Source: a virus. From it: a DNA stretch of 64,000 bases. The DNA lies in the IMG/VR virus record IMGVR_UViG_3300037882_001770, positions 62,001 through 126,000 of that record, one strand, 5' to 3'. Position 1 is the first letter of the stretch, and each line of letters starts with the position of its first letter. A program made the position numbers and the translations under genes. Shown in pieces: positions 16,233-24,268 of the stretch. Below the pieces are notes generated by a model. It ran no database searches. It was not told the DNA's origin and saw only the letters and a list, made by a program, of their open reading frames with translations.

Positions 16233-17327
16233 ATGCTAGATGCTATTAAACCGTTACTAGATAGCGACTTGATTAACGAAGAAGCTCAACAGCAGATCTC
16301 AGAAGCATGGGAAGCAAAGTTGAACGAAGCTCGTGAACAGGTACGTGCAGAACTCCGCGAAGAGTTTGCACAACGCTATGAGCATGACAAAACAGTGATG
16401 GTGGAAGCCCTAGATCGTATGGTAACAGAAGGTCTTGCAGTAGAACTACAACAAGTACAAGCCGAAAAGCAAGCACTTGCTGAAGATCGTGTCAAGTTCC
16501 AAACCAAAATGAGCGAAAGCGCCACAAAGTTTAATAACTTTATGGTAACCAAATTGGCTGAAGAAATTGGCGAACTGCGCAAAGACCGCAAGATGCATAA
16601 CGAAGGTATGGAAAAGCTGGAAGGCTTTGTTGTACATGCACTTGCACGTGAGATTCAAGAATTTGCACAAGACAAACAAGACGTAGTTAACACTAAGGTT
16701 CGTTTGGTGCGTGAAGCTCGTAATCAGTTGGAAACACTCAAAGCTCGATTCGTAACAGAATCGGCTAAGAAAATGTCCAACGCTGTTAGCACACATCTTA
16801 AGGCTGAACTTAACCAGTTGCAAGAAGACATTAAAGTTGCTCGCGAGAACAATTTTGGTCGTCGTATTTTTGAAGCATACGCAGCAGAATTTGGTGCTAC
16901 TCATTTAAATGAGAAAGCCGAAGTTCGCAAGTTGCATGATATGATTGCTCAGAAAGATGCAAAACTGGCCGAGGCCATCGAAATCACCCAGAAGGCTAAG
17001 ACCCTGGTTGAATCAAAAGAACGCGAAATGCGTATCCTTAAAGAATCTAATCAGCGTGAAGCTGCTTTAGAGGAACTGCTGTCTCCTTTAAACAAGGAAA
17101 AAGCAGAAGTGATGCGTAATTTGCTCGAAAGCGTACAGACAGCACGTTTGTCCAATGCTTTTGAAAAGTATCTACCAGCTGTCCTCGCAGAAGGTTCAGT
17201 AAAAGCCAATAAGGTGATTACAGAATCAGTAAGCGTAGCAACTGGCGATAAATCTGCCCGTGTCATTGAAGAAGAAAATCAAAGCGAAAGCCAAATTATC
17301 GACTTCAAGCGGTTGGCAGGGCTGTAA
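16233..17327 (+). CDS. 22: Prohead core scaffolding protein gp22
   Basis: 364 residues, almost entirely alpha-helical and charged, as expected for the main T4 scaffold gp22 that is degraded during maturation. The N-terminus MLDAIKPLLDSDLINEEAQQ and the coiled middle (KLMHDMIAQKD-type heptads) fit the family; many L/I-x-E sites are present, for example DLINE, RILKE and NLLES. ATG 16233 is preferred over the in-frame TTG at 16218 because AAGGGA is correctly placed. T4 gp22 is 269 aa. Confidence 0.9.
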   Translation: MLDAIKPLLDSDLINEEAQQQISEAWEAKLNEAREQVRAELREEFAQRYEHDKTVMVEALDRMVTEGLAVELQQVQAEKQALAEDRVKFQTKMSESATKFNNFMVTKLAEEIGELRKDRKMHNEGMEKLEGFVVHALAREIQEFAQDKQDVVNTKVRLVREARNQLETLKARFVTESAKKMSNAVSTHLKAELNQLQEDIKVARENNFGRRIFEAYAAEFGATHLNEKAEVRKLHDMIAQKDAKLAEAIEITQKAKTLVESKEREMRILKESNQREAALEELLSPLNKEKAEVMRNLLESVQTARLSNAFEKYLPAVLAEGSVKANKVITESVSVATGDKSARVIEEENQSESQIIDFKRLAGL

Positions 17328-17354
17328 TTTAAAGATTAAACAAAGGAGACTTAA

Positions 17355-18551
17355 ATGTCACAAGAATTATTAGAAGGTCGTTGGGACGATACCAAAGAAG
17401 CGTTGCTAGAAGGCCTACAAGGCTCAAAGCGCAATTCCATGAGCGTTATCCTCGAGAACACAAAGAAGTACTTGAAAGAGAACGCTTCTGCAGGTTCAAC
17501 AACATCTGGCAACATTGCTACACTTAACCGTGTAATTCTGCCAGTTATTCGACGTGTTATGCCAACAGTTATTGCTAACGAGTTGGTAGGCGTACAGCCA
17601 ATGACAGGTCCAGTGGGTCAGATTCACACATTACGTGTTCGTTATGCTCAGTCTTTAACAGACAACAGCGCAGCGGCAACAAGCGTAACAGCTGGCCAAG
17701 AAGCATTGTCACCATTCACAATCGCTACAGCGTATTCCACAGTTCCAACAGCTCAAACTGTTGCAACAGGCTACACTGGTAACAACACAGCGAACATGGA
17801 AGGTACAGGCGGTAAGCAAATTTCTGTACAGATCTTGAAACAAGCTGTTGAAGCTAAGACACGTAAGTTACAAGCTCGTTGGACATTTGAATCTGCACAA
17901 GACGCACAAGCCATGCATGGTATTGACGTTGAAGCAGAAATCATGGCTGCTCTTGCACAAGAGATCACAGCTGAGATTGATCAAGAGATCCTCTTGTCTT
18001 TACGTACATTGGCTGCTACAGAGTACACATACAACCAAGCTACTGTATCTGGTACTGCTACATTCGTTGGTGACGAACATGCTGCTTTAGCTGTTTTGAT
18101 CAACCGTGTTGCTAACTTGATCGCTCAACGCACACGTCGTGGTGCAGGTAACTACGCTGTTGTAAGTTCTGCTGCTTTAACTGTGTTGCAATCTGCAACA
18201 ACTTCTGCTTTTGCTCGTACAACAGAAGGCACATTCGAAGCACCTACAAACACCAAGTTTGTTGGTACATTGAACGGTGCAATGCGTGTTTTCGTTGATA
18301 GCTATGCTAGCGACACAACACCAGTATTGGTTGGTTACAAAGGTTCATCAGAAGCTGATGCTCCTGCGTTCTACTGCCCATACATTCCTTTGATGAGCTC
18401 AGGCGTTGTATTGGATCCATCAACATTCGAACCAGTCGTATCATTCATGACACGTTACGGCTTCGTTGAGTTGACCAACACAGCATCATCTTTCGGTAAC
18501 GCTGCCGACTATGTTGGGGAAATTGCCGTTCAAAACTTGTCATTCTCTTAA
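17355..18551 (+). CDS. 23: Major capsid protein gp23
   Basis: 398 residues, the HK97-fold shell protein. The N-terminal propeptide region holds SVILENTKKYLKENASAGS; the likely gp21 cleavage is at or near SVILE or the following KENA, as in cyanophage gp23. Conserved blocks are VILPVIRRVMPTVIANELVG, VQPMTGPVGQIHTLRVRY and LQARWTFESAQDAQAMHGID. Near the C-terminus are APAFYCPYIPLMSSGVVLD and SFMTRYGFVELTN. It has a strong AAAGGAGAC ribosome site. Thr/Ala codon use is highly biased towards GCT/ACA, consistent with high expression. A strong terminator follows. Confidence 0.97.
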   Translation: MSQELLEGRWDDTKEALLEGLQGSKRNSMSVILENTKKYLKENASAGSTTSGNIATLNRVILPVIRRVMPTVIANELVGVQPMTGPVGQIHTLRVRYAQSLTDNSAAATSVTAGQEALSPFTIATAYSTVPTAQTVATGYTGNNTANMEGTGGKQISVQILKQAVEAKTRKLQARWTFESAQDAQAMHGIDVEAEIMAALAQEITAEIDQEILLSLRTLAATEYTYNQATVSGTATFVGDEHAALAVLINRVANLIAQRTRRGAGNYAVVSSAALTVLQSATTSAFARTTEGTFEAPTNTKFVGTLNGAMRVFVDSYASDTTPVLVGYKGSSEADAPAFYCPYIPLMSSGVVLDPSTFEPVVSFMTRYGFVELTNTASSFGNAADYVGEIAVQNLSFS

Positions 18552-18595
18552 TCAGAGATTGTTTGTTTTATTCAACCCAGGGATGGGAAGAATGG

Positions 18596-18619
18596 AAAAG
18601 CCCCGAAAGGGGCTTTTTT
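18596..18619 (+). terminator. Rho-independent terminator after gp23
   Basis: AAAAGCCCC, tetraloop GAAA, GGGGCTTTT, then more T (18613-18619). A textbook terminator 45 nt past the capsid gene stop. Confidence 0.93.
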
Positions 18620-18628
18620 GTTGGCCAC

Positions 18629-18635
18629 ATAAATA
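18629..18635 (+). promoter_or_regulatory. Late promoter core (ATAAATA), leaderless type
   Basis: ATAAATA, then TTGTT (5 nt), then the ATG at 18641, directly behind the gp23 terminator. Confidence 0.6.
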
Positions 18636-18640
18636 TTGTT

Positions 18641-18775
18641 ATGATAACAGCAATAAATTTTTCTGGTAGCAACAAGATTAAACACCCGGTGGTTATTGGA
18701 AACCCTGCCGGGTATTATCACGCAACACCAGCACCGGTAGCAGTGCCGGTACACATAAAAACAGTAGGTAACTAA
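18641..18775 (+). CDS. Small protein, 44 residues, unknown
   Basis: It starts MITAINFSGSNKIKHPVVIG and ends in a Pro/Val/Ala-rich segment TPAPVAVPVHIKTVGN. It is supported by its own late promoter 5 nt upstream, its position between a terminator and a downstream gene, and a stop that overlaps the next ATG (TAATG). Function is unknown; expression as a late protein is inferred. A longer frame to 18563 would read through the terminator and is rejected. Confidence 0.5.
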   Translation: MITAINFSGSNKIKHPVVIGNPAGYYHATPAPVAVPVHIKTVGN

Positions 18776-19077
18776 TGGCAAACCCACCTCCACCATATGA
18801 AAACATAACAGGCATCAGTCGCACTGTCATGAAAGACAATGCACAAGAGACTGTTACTAACTATAACGGAAATGCTCGTCCGGGCGAAATGACTGTAAAT
18901 CCAAACACCAGTCAAATTTATATAGGCAATACTAACGGCAATTTAAATTTAGTAATCAGTAGCAACGGATCAAATTTGTTTGTGGGCAATGCCAGAGTAT
19001 CAAATACAGTTCCGGCGGGTTTTTATCAAATGTATTACAACCCCACGACCGGTGAAGTAATTTATTACCAGCCCTAA
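18775..19077 (+). CDS. Small virion/fibre-associated protein
   Basis: 100 residues with beta-strand character and the Asn/Gly-rich style of the fibre proteins further on (MTVNPNTSQIYIGNTNGNLN, NLVISSNGSNLFVGNARVS). The end NPTTGEVIYYQP resembles the fibre motif in which a short loop ends in an aromatic strand. Likely a minor structural or fibre-tip protein; its start overlaps the previous stop, and its end overlaps the convergent glycosyltransferase gene by 4 nt. Confidence 0.55.
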   Translation: MANPPPPYENITGISRTVMKDNAQETVTNYNGNARPGEMTVNPNTSQIYIGNTNGNLNLVISSNGSNLFVGNARVSNTVPAGFYQMYYNPTTGEVIYYQP

Positions 19078-20225
19078 ATCTTAAACCAACTTAGATATTG
19101 ATGTATTTTGTCAGTAACTGACTGCCAATCGCCCATTACGGGTTGCCGAAACAGTCTAGCACTAGGATACCACGGACTTGAATCTCGACCAAGCAACCAT
19201 CTCCAATCGACTGCATAGTTGTTGAGCATGATCCAGGTAGGGCGACCGAGGGCGCCACTTAAGTGTGACACCGCAGTATCAACTCCAACTACCACATCAA
19301 GATTTTGAATCAATGCTGCTGTGTCGGCCCAACTGCCAATAGTACCTGGAAACAAACTAACCCCAAGGTTAGCTAATTGATCAGACTCGTTGCTGTTGCA
19401 ATCAATTTGCAAATTGATCCATTCGTAGCTTGGATTTTTTTCAATCAGTTGTAGCATGCAATTAAACGGCAATGCCTTGTGTTGATTAATCCACGAATCT
19501 TTTCGGCCACTCCAACAAAAACCAACTCGTAATCGTTTTTTTGCACCAAGATGATCTTGCCAAGCCTTGGCTAAATTTGCATCAGGTGTGATATACTGCA
19601 AAGGAGCCAACAAGTTGTGTAACGTTACTCCTAGCACACCAGGAATACTCATAATAGGAGTCCAATAATCAAAATGTTCAGGAGTATCGCCGGGTTTTAT
19701 GAACTGCTTGACAATCGGGCTTCCGTGTATAAGAGGCACCATGCTAGGATCTAAATCCATTATAACATTTGCGCCCAACGCCTGCAAAGATAATAAAAAT
19801 CTTAAGAATTGTATATTGTCACCGTGGCCCTGCTCACCAATTACCAGTATGGTTTTTTCATTTAGGTCCTGTCCGGCCCACCTGGGTTGATCATATGCTG
19901 GTAAAAGTCCTGCTAGGTGCTCGTACTGCCATCGAGACTCATATGCCGGCCAGCCGTTTGCATAATCTCCTTGCAACAAATAACAAACAGCCAAATTAAA
20001 TCTTGCAGTAATGTTGTCAGGAGCCAACTGAATAGCTCGTTGTAAAAACGGAACAGCTCCAACCGGGTCGCCGACTTCTCTCAACACATTTCCATAATTA
20101 TTAAACGCACCAAAAGACAATCTATCCTGAGTGAGTGCCTGTGCGTAACAGGTCAGTGCTTGCTCGGGGCGGTGATCGGCCCTTGCTTGGTTTCCTTGCT
20201 CTATCAGAAGTTCAATATCATTCAT
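19074..20225 (-). CDS. TPR-repeat glycosyltransferase (GT9/GT41-like)
   Basis: 383 residues. The N-terminal 110 residues form about three tetratricopeptide repeats: IEQGNQARADHRPEQALTCY, FGAFNNYGNVLREVGDPVGA and NITARFNLAVCYLLQGDYAN. A glycosyltransferase-B-like part follows, with ILVIGEQGHGDNIQFLRFLL, then LRVGFCWSGRKDSWINQHKA and DVVVGVDTAVSHLSGALGRP (the donor-binding region typical of heptosyltransferase-like GTs). It may glycosylate virion proteins or host surface sugars; the target is unknown. The ATG at 20225 is chosen because a TAAATA core lies 5 nt upstream and the TPRs start there. It is inserted antisense in the adhesin locus. Confidence 0.8.
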   Translation of the reverse strand: MNDIELLIEQGNQARADHRPEQALTCYAQALTQDRLSFGAFNNYGNVLREVGDPVGAVPFLQRAIQLAPDNITARFNLAVCYLLQGDYANGWPAYESRWQYEHLAGLLPAYDQPRWAGQDLNEKTILVIGEQGHGDNIQFLRFLLSLQALGANVIMDLDPSMVPLIHGSPIVKQFIKPGDTPEHFDYWTPIMSIPGVLGVTLHNLLAPLQYITPDANLAKAWQDHLGAKKRLRVGFCWSGRKDSWINQHKALPFNCMLQLIEKNPSYEWINLQIDCNSNESDQLANLGVSLFPGTIGSWADTAALIQNLDVVVGVDTAVSHLSGALGRPTWIMLNNYAVDWRWLLGRDSSPWYPSARLFRQPVMGDWQSVTDKIHQYLSWFKI

Positions 20226-20230
20226 TGCTA

Positions 20231-20237
20231 TATTTAA
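20231..20237 (-). promoter_or_regulatory. Late promoter core (TTAAATA), minus strand, leaderless type
   Basis: On the minus strand TTAAATA is followed by TAGCA and the ATG at 20225. It decides the start of the TPR glycosyltransferase. Confidence 0.55.
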
Positions 20238-20272
20238 TTTGATGCGCCGACCCTGTAGATTATCTGGTTGCC

Positions 20273-20279
20273 ATAAATA
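20273..20279 (+). promoter_or_regulatory. Late promoter core (ATAAATA) with GC-rich leader
   Basis: ATAAATA is followed by a leader of about 90 nt (20280-20370) containing GCGGGT/ACCCGC pairing and a strong AAGGAG ribosome site before 20371. The minus-strand promoter for the opposite gene starts 36 nt away. Confidence 0.55.
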
Positions 20280-20370
20280 CTTGTCAACGTAATACTGCGT
20301 TTTATGCGGGTAATAAACCCCCCGCGTAGCGGCTAGAACCCGCATGGGACTTCTTTAAGGAGAAAACAAA

Positions 20371-21156
20371 ATGGGTCGTCCACTTAAAATTAAAAAAATT
20401 ATCGAAACCGGCGGTAACGGTAAAGATATCGGTTTCAATGCATTTGATCAATTGACAGCACCAACATTGCCAATTGGCGGCACTATGGAATCTAGCATGT
20501 TTCTTGGTGTAGTCGGTGGTGTTCAACCAACTACAATTGCTACGGCAGCATATCCGATTGTTAAATGCGAAGTTAACATTACTAACAGCGCCAGCGGCCA
20601 AACTCCTGGACTAATCATCCGTCAAAAAGGTGCTCGCAAATTCATGGTTGCTACAACAACCGCAATTGATCCTGAAAATGCAGTACCAAACTCAACTGTA
20701 GCGTTGCGTATTGCTGTAGTTGGCGATACAGACTGGTCGGCTATGGGTGCTCCGGTAGGATATGGTATTGGCACAATCTTTACACCAACAGCAGCATCAG
20801 CAGCGGGCACAACCGGCACAGCACAGGAAGTAGGCACATGTGTACTAACTAGTGACCTAACACCAACTGCTGGCAATATGAGCATTAGTTTCTTTGCTGG
20901 CGCATCTGATTCTACTGAACAGGCAATTAGCAAATTAACTAACAAGTTCTTGAGCGACTTTACAGGTGGTGAAACAGGCGGCAGTGCCAATACAGGCGAT
21001 GTTTGGAATCCTGCACTAGTAGCGCAAAACGTTCGTTATGATGCCAATTTCTTCAGCGACGAAGGCACAGAAATCAAGTCTGGTGCCGAAGCAGAAACAT
21101 TTGCCAACACAACTGGCCAATTAGATCTTGCTATTGTTGAAAAATACACTTCGTAA
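20371..21156 (+). CDS. Virion structural protein, probably abundant
   Basis: 261 residues. The N-terminus MGRPLKIKKIIETGGNGKDI with GFNAFDQL, and the block STEQAISKLTNKFLSDFTGG, are a pattern I recognise from conserved structural proteins of marine T4-like phages. The rest is Thr/Ala/Gly-rich beta sequence. A strong ribosome site and a following strong terminator suggest a highly expressed single-gene unit, perhaps a decoration or fibre protein. The exact role is unknown. Confidence 0.6.
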   Translation: MGRPLKIKKIIETGGNGKDIGFNAFDQLTAPTLPIGGTMESSMFLGVVGGVQPTTIATAAYPIVKCEVNITNSASGQTPGLIIRQKGARKFMVATTTAIDPENAVPNSTVALRIAVVGDTDWSAMGAPVGYGIGTIFTPTAASAAGTTGTAQEVGTCVLTSDLTPTAGNMSISFFAGASDSTEQAISKLTNKFLSDFTGGETGGSANTGDVWNPALVAQNVRYDANFFSDEGTEIKSGAEAETFANTTGQLDLAIVEKYTS

Positions 21157-21172
21157 TTTGTAGTAACCCAAG

Positions 21173-21204
21173 ATCCTTACAGCTATATACTGTAAGGATT
21201 TTTT
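21173..21204 (+). terminator. Rho-independent terminator ending at the next start codon
   Basis: ATCCTTACAG, 7-nt loop CTATATA, CTGTAAGGAT and a run of six T ending at 21204. The ATG of the next gene begins at 21205. Confidence 0.92.
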
Positions 21205-21792
21205 ATGACCACAGCATTTGTACTAGGCAACGGCATTAGCCGAAAAGCAATTTCACTACTGCACCTGCGGCAATACGGTCCTATCTATGGATGTAATGCA
21301 TTATATCGCGATTTTACCCCCGATGTATTGGTGGCAACCGATCGCCCAATATCGGCACAGATACAAGACAGTGGCTACCCGATGAAAAATAAATTCTATA
21401 CCAGACGCCCGTTTACAGGGCACGGCGCACTACCAGTGCCAACAGATTATTTTGGTTACAGCTCTGGTCCTATTGCTACAGGGATAGCCGCCCTGGATGG
21501 ATACAGCACCATATATCTTATTGGATTTGACATGGGGCCCAGCCCCACACAAGGATTCAACAACATATATGCCGACACTGAATTTTATAGAACATCAACA
21601 TCAAACCCAACTTACACAGGAAATTGGATCAAACAGCTATGTCATGTCATGACTGACTTTCCGACCATAAAATTTATAAGAATCATGGGCCCAACTAGCT
21701 CAACAATAAAAGAGTTTGACTCACTTAAAAATTTGGAATATCTAGATTTGTCCACTTTTGCAGACCGCATAAATAATCAAAAGGATCTTTAA
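21205..21792 (+). CDS. Putative enzyme related to DUF115/MptE-like or sugar-transfer proteins
   Basis: 195 residues. The Rossmann-like start MTTAFVLGNGISRKAISLLH, then PIYGCNALYRDFTPDVLVAT and IYLIGFDMGPSPTQGFNNIY, ending with WIKQLCHVMTDFPTIKFIRI. This is the layout of small phage proteins related to DUF115/MptE-like enzymes of surface glycan synthesis. The relationship is from memory and not tested. Its closest local relative is the gene at 32516, whose C-terminal half has the same order of blocks. It sits at the left border of the fibre cluster. The ATG abuts the T-run of a terminator and no ribosome site is seen. Confidence 0.5.
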   Translation: MTTAFVLGNGISRKAISLLHLRQYGPIYGCNALYRDFTPDVLVATDRPISAQIQDSGYPMKNKFYTRRPFTGHGALPVPTDYFGYSSGPIATGIAALDGYSTIYLIGFDMGPSPTQGFNNIYADTEFYRTSTSNPTYTGNWIKQLCHVMTDFPTIKFIRIMGPTSSTIKEFDSLKNLEYLDLSTFADRINNQKDL

Positions 21793-22392
21793 ATGGCTAG
21801 TTATAAGAACATCAGCGGCAATTGGTATATCACAGTGGAAAACGGTGTTGGCACGATCTATGTTGACGGTAACTTGGATGTGACCGGTAATATTACCTAC
21901 GTCAGCGAACTAGCGGTCAATGATGCATTTATTATTGTGGCAGCAAACAATACAGGCACAGTAACCAGCATGGGCTTGATTGCTCAAAAAACAGACACAG
22001 CATTTGCCGGATTTAGATTCAACACTATTACCAGCGAATGGGAAGTTAGTCCCAGTGTGGCCGAAGACGGCTCTCCAATTTCCCCATACACTGGCATAGT
22101 TACAGGAAACGTCGCAGTTGGTGGATCAAATACACAGGTACAGTTCAACAATAACGGTAGCTTTGGCGCAACTGGAAATTTGACATTCAATTCGGTAACC
22201 AACACACTGACCCTAGGCGGCCCACAAGTTTTTGCAAATATTATAACCACCCCGTCGACTGTGGTTGATTCAGTTAGTTTGTACCATAAAGGAGTCGGAC
22301 AGGGCGACACTGGACTATATGTAGTAAGCCCAACGGTTGATTCAGAATTGATCAGTTCGACTCAAGCTAAAAAGTTTTCAATTATATTTTAA
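21793..22392 (+). CDS. Fibre-associated structural protein
   Basis: 199 residues, beta-rich, with GVGTIYVDGNLDVTGNITYV, GLIAQKTDTAFAGFRFNTIT and TQVQFNNNGSFGATGNLTFN. The last block recurs in the giant fibre at 24269. The C-terminus SSTQAKKFSIIF is short. Most likely a component or chaperone-like part of the tail fibre. An AAAGGAT ribosome site precedes the ATG. Confidence 0.65.
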   Translation: MASYKNISGNWYITVENGVGTIYVDGNLDVTGNITYVSELAVNDAFIIVAANNTGTVTSMGLIAQKTDTAFAGFRFNTITSEWEVSPSVAEDGSPISPYTGIVTGNVAVGGSNTQVQFNNNGSFGATGNLTFNSVTNTLTLGGPQVFANIITTPSTVVDSVSLYHKGVGQGDTGLYVVSPTVDSELISSTQAKKFSIIF

Positions 22393-22401
22393 GGAATAAT
22401 C

Positions 22402-22716
22402 ATGGCAATAACATCAGCACTAATCACAACATCGGCGGCCAACGTATATGCCAGCGTGGGCAATACCGCGGTAACCTGGCTATCAATTACTAATTATGGT
22501 GCAGCCAATGCAACAGCCAATGTGCATGTGGTACCATCAGGCGGCACAGCTAACGTTCAAAATCAAATTATTTCGGTTATTGAAATTGTAGCAGGTGACA
22601 CCTACCAAATCTATGCCGGTAATGAAAAATTGTTATTGGGTAACGACGACACAGTTCAAGCGGTGGCCAACGCAAACACTTTACTAAATGCAGTGACAAG
22701 TTTTACATCGGTGTAA
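22402..22716 (+). CDS. Small structural protein with one beta domain
   Basis: 104 residues. The pattern (AANVYASVGNTAVTWLSITN, VVPSGGTANVQNQIISVIEI, YAGNEKLLLGNDDTVQAVAN) is a compact beta-sandwich often encoded next to phage fibres. The protein at 51485 has the same kind of pattern. Ribosome site AAGGA. Role in the virion is inferred. Confidence 0.55.
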   Translation: MAITSALITTSAANVYASVGNTAVTWLSITNYGAANATANVHVVPSGGTANVQNQIISVIEIVAGDTYQIYAGNEKLLLGNDDTVQAVANANTLLNAVTSFTSV

Positions 22717-23114
22717 TGGGAAATTTTGTAAAAAATCGACAATTACAGTCAGGTAGTACTGGCGTGGTACTGCCTACTGGAAGTTCGGCGAATCGACCTG
22801 ATACCGCAGTGTTTGGCATGATACGTTATAATACAGATATTGGATTTTGTGAATTTTATAACGGTAGTATTTGGCAAAACATGGGTGTTGGCGGAGTGGT
22901 TAGCTACACAGTTGATGATTTTACAGGTGACGGCAGTACCACGGTGTTTACTATGAGTTTGGCTGAAAGTATTGCTACTCAACTCATAGTATTTGTAGGA
23001 TCAATTTATCAAATAGCTGTGACGAACTACACAGTTAATGGCGGTTTTGACATATCTTTTACTTCTGCTCCACCAGCAGGGATACCAATTAACGTTATTC
23101 ATACTGAAAATTAA
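22716..23114 (+). CDS. Small fibre protein with RYN-W module
   Basis: 132 residues. Residues 25-60 carry the fibre module FGMIRYNTDIGFCEFYNGSI, which also occurs in the proteins at 23148, 24269 and 29994. The second half (DDFTGDGSTTVFTMSLAES and following) is a repeat-like beta domain also present in the large fibres. The gene overlaps its neighbour by 1 nt (TAATG). Confidence 0.65.
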   Translation: MGNFVKNRQLQSGSTGVVLPTGSSANRPDTAVFGMIRYNTDIGFCEFYNGSIWQNMGVGGVVSYTVDDFTGDGSTTVFTMSLAESIATQLIVFVGSIYQIAVTNYTVNGGFDISFTSAPPAGIPINVIHTEN

Positions 23115-23118
23115 ACAG

Positions 23119-23125
23119 ATAAATA
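23119..23125 (+). promoter_or_regulatory. Late promoter core (ATAAATA)
   Basis: ATAAATA lies 22 nt before the ATG at 23148; a weak ribosome site (AGGGA) lies between. Confidence 0.55.
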
Positions 23126-23147
23126 TCCTATCATAGGGATATAATAT

Positions 23148-24206
23148 ATGGGAATTAGCTTTGTTGCAGGATCGATGCTTAATAGCGACCTCCAACGAGA
23201 TTCTGATCTTGCATTCAATACTAACCTACTTTATATTGACGTCAGCGGCAATGCGGTAGGCATCAACACAACTACTCCTGCATCTGCACTTGAAGTTGTT
23301 GGCAATATAACAGTTGGTAATGTGCTGATTTCTAACACCGGAAATATCAGTGCTGGCAACGTTTGGATTAACAATTTAAGCAATCCAGTAGCAAATTCAG
23401 ATGCAGCTACTAAATTTTACGTTGACTCGACTAGTGCAAATGTGCTAGGTAATTTAGCAATCAGCAATACCACAATTACAACAAATCTAGCCGATGGAAA
23501 TATTACTTTAACATCCACTGGCAACGGAATTACGCAAGTGTCGGGCTCGGCTGGATTTGGAATTCCTGTTGGGAATACCTCGCAACGCCCAAGTGTGCCA
23601 TTGGTTGGCACACTGCGTTATAATTCGTCTACTAACTTTTTAGAAATATATGATGGCAGCGGATGGGTATCTGCTGCTGGAACCACATCTGCAGTCACAA
23701 ATCAAACTATCGAGCCCGACGGAGGGTCAGCAGTTTATACGCTAGACCAATCAACTACAGCCGTAAGTATTTTGGTCACGATCAACGGTATCAGTCAAAC
23801 ACCCGGAATTGACTACACTGTGGCCGCAGATCAAATTACTTTTACAACAGTTCCGTTGAGCTCTGATATTGTGCAGGTTCGTTTTATTGCCACCACTACC
23901 ACAGTAACAGAAATTACAAATAGTAGCGGCAATACATCGGTCCAAGCAACCGACGCCAGTACCATTAATTTTGAAATCAATTCAGCATTGGCAGCACAAA
24001 TAACCAGCGCCAAGATTGTTAATCTTGCTAGCAGTCACAGTTTACAACTACCAGCATATACCACAGCAAATGCCACAGCATTGGCCAATGTGGCCACAGG
24101 CCAAGTCATATACGTGTCCGACGGCAATGCCGGACAACCGTGCCTAGCGGTATACAGCGCCGGTGCTTTTAAACGAATTGCCCTGGGCAACACAATTTCT
24201 ACCTAA
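23148..24206 (+). CDS. Tail fibre protein
   Basis: 352 residues. It has an N-terminal domain with repeated NTGNISAGN-type segments, the QYVD-like hinge SNPVANSDAATKFYVDSTS, the RYN-W module (GTLRYNSSTNFLEIYDGSGW) and a C-terminal beta domain. It is a short fibre or connector and shares modules with the fibres at 22716 and 24269. Confidence 0.75.
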   Translation: MGISFVAGSMLNSDLQRDSDLAFNTNLLYIDVSGNAVGINTTTPASALEVVGNITVGNVLISNTGNISAGNVWINNLSNPVANSDAATKFYVDSTSANVLGNLAISNTTITTNLADGNITLTSTGNGITQVSGSAGFGIPVGNTSQRPSVPLVGTLRYNSSTNFLEIYDGSGWVSAAGTTSAVTNQTIEPDGGSAVYTLDQSTTAVSILVTINGISQTPGIDYTVAADQITFTTVPLSSDIVQVRFIATTTTVTEITNSSGNTSVQATDASTINFEINSALAAQITSAKIVNLASSHSLQLPAYTTANATALANVATGQVIYVSDGNAGQPCLAVYSAGAFKRIALGNTIST

Positions 24207-24240
24207 AACCCTCTCCAAACAGCATTATTCTCTGTTTGCC

Positions 24241-24247
24241 ATAAATA
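24241..24247 (+). promoter_or_regulatory. Late promoter core (ATAAATA)
   Basis: ATAAATATGG with a second TATAAAT (24251-24257) just behind it, then TGGAGAC and the ATG at 24269. A small stem CAAACAG/CTGTTTG (24216-24222 with 24232-24238) lies upstream without a T-run. Confidence 0.55.
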
Positions 24248-24268
24248 TGGTATAAATGGAGACTTGAC

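Noticed and set aside
18563-18640. Upstream extension of the 44-residue protein
   Set aside because: It would cross the strong gp23 terminator; the ATG at 18641 behind the late promoter is better supported.
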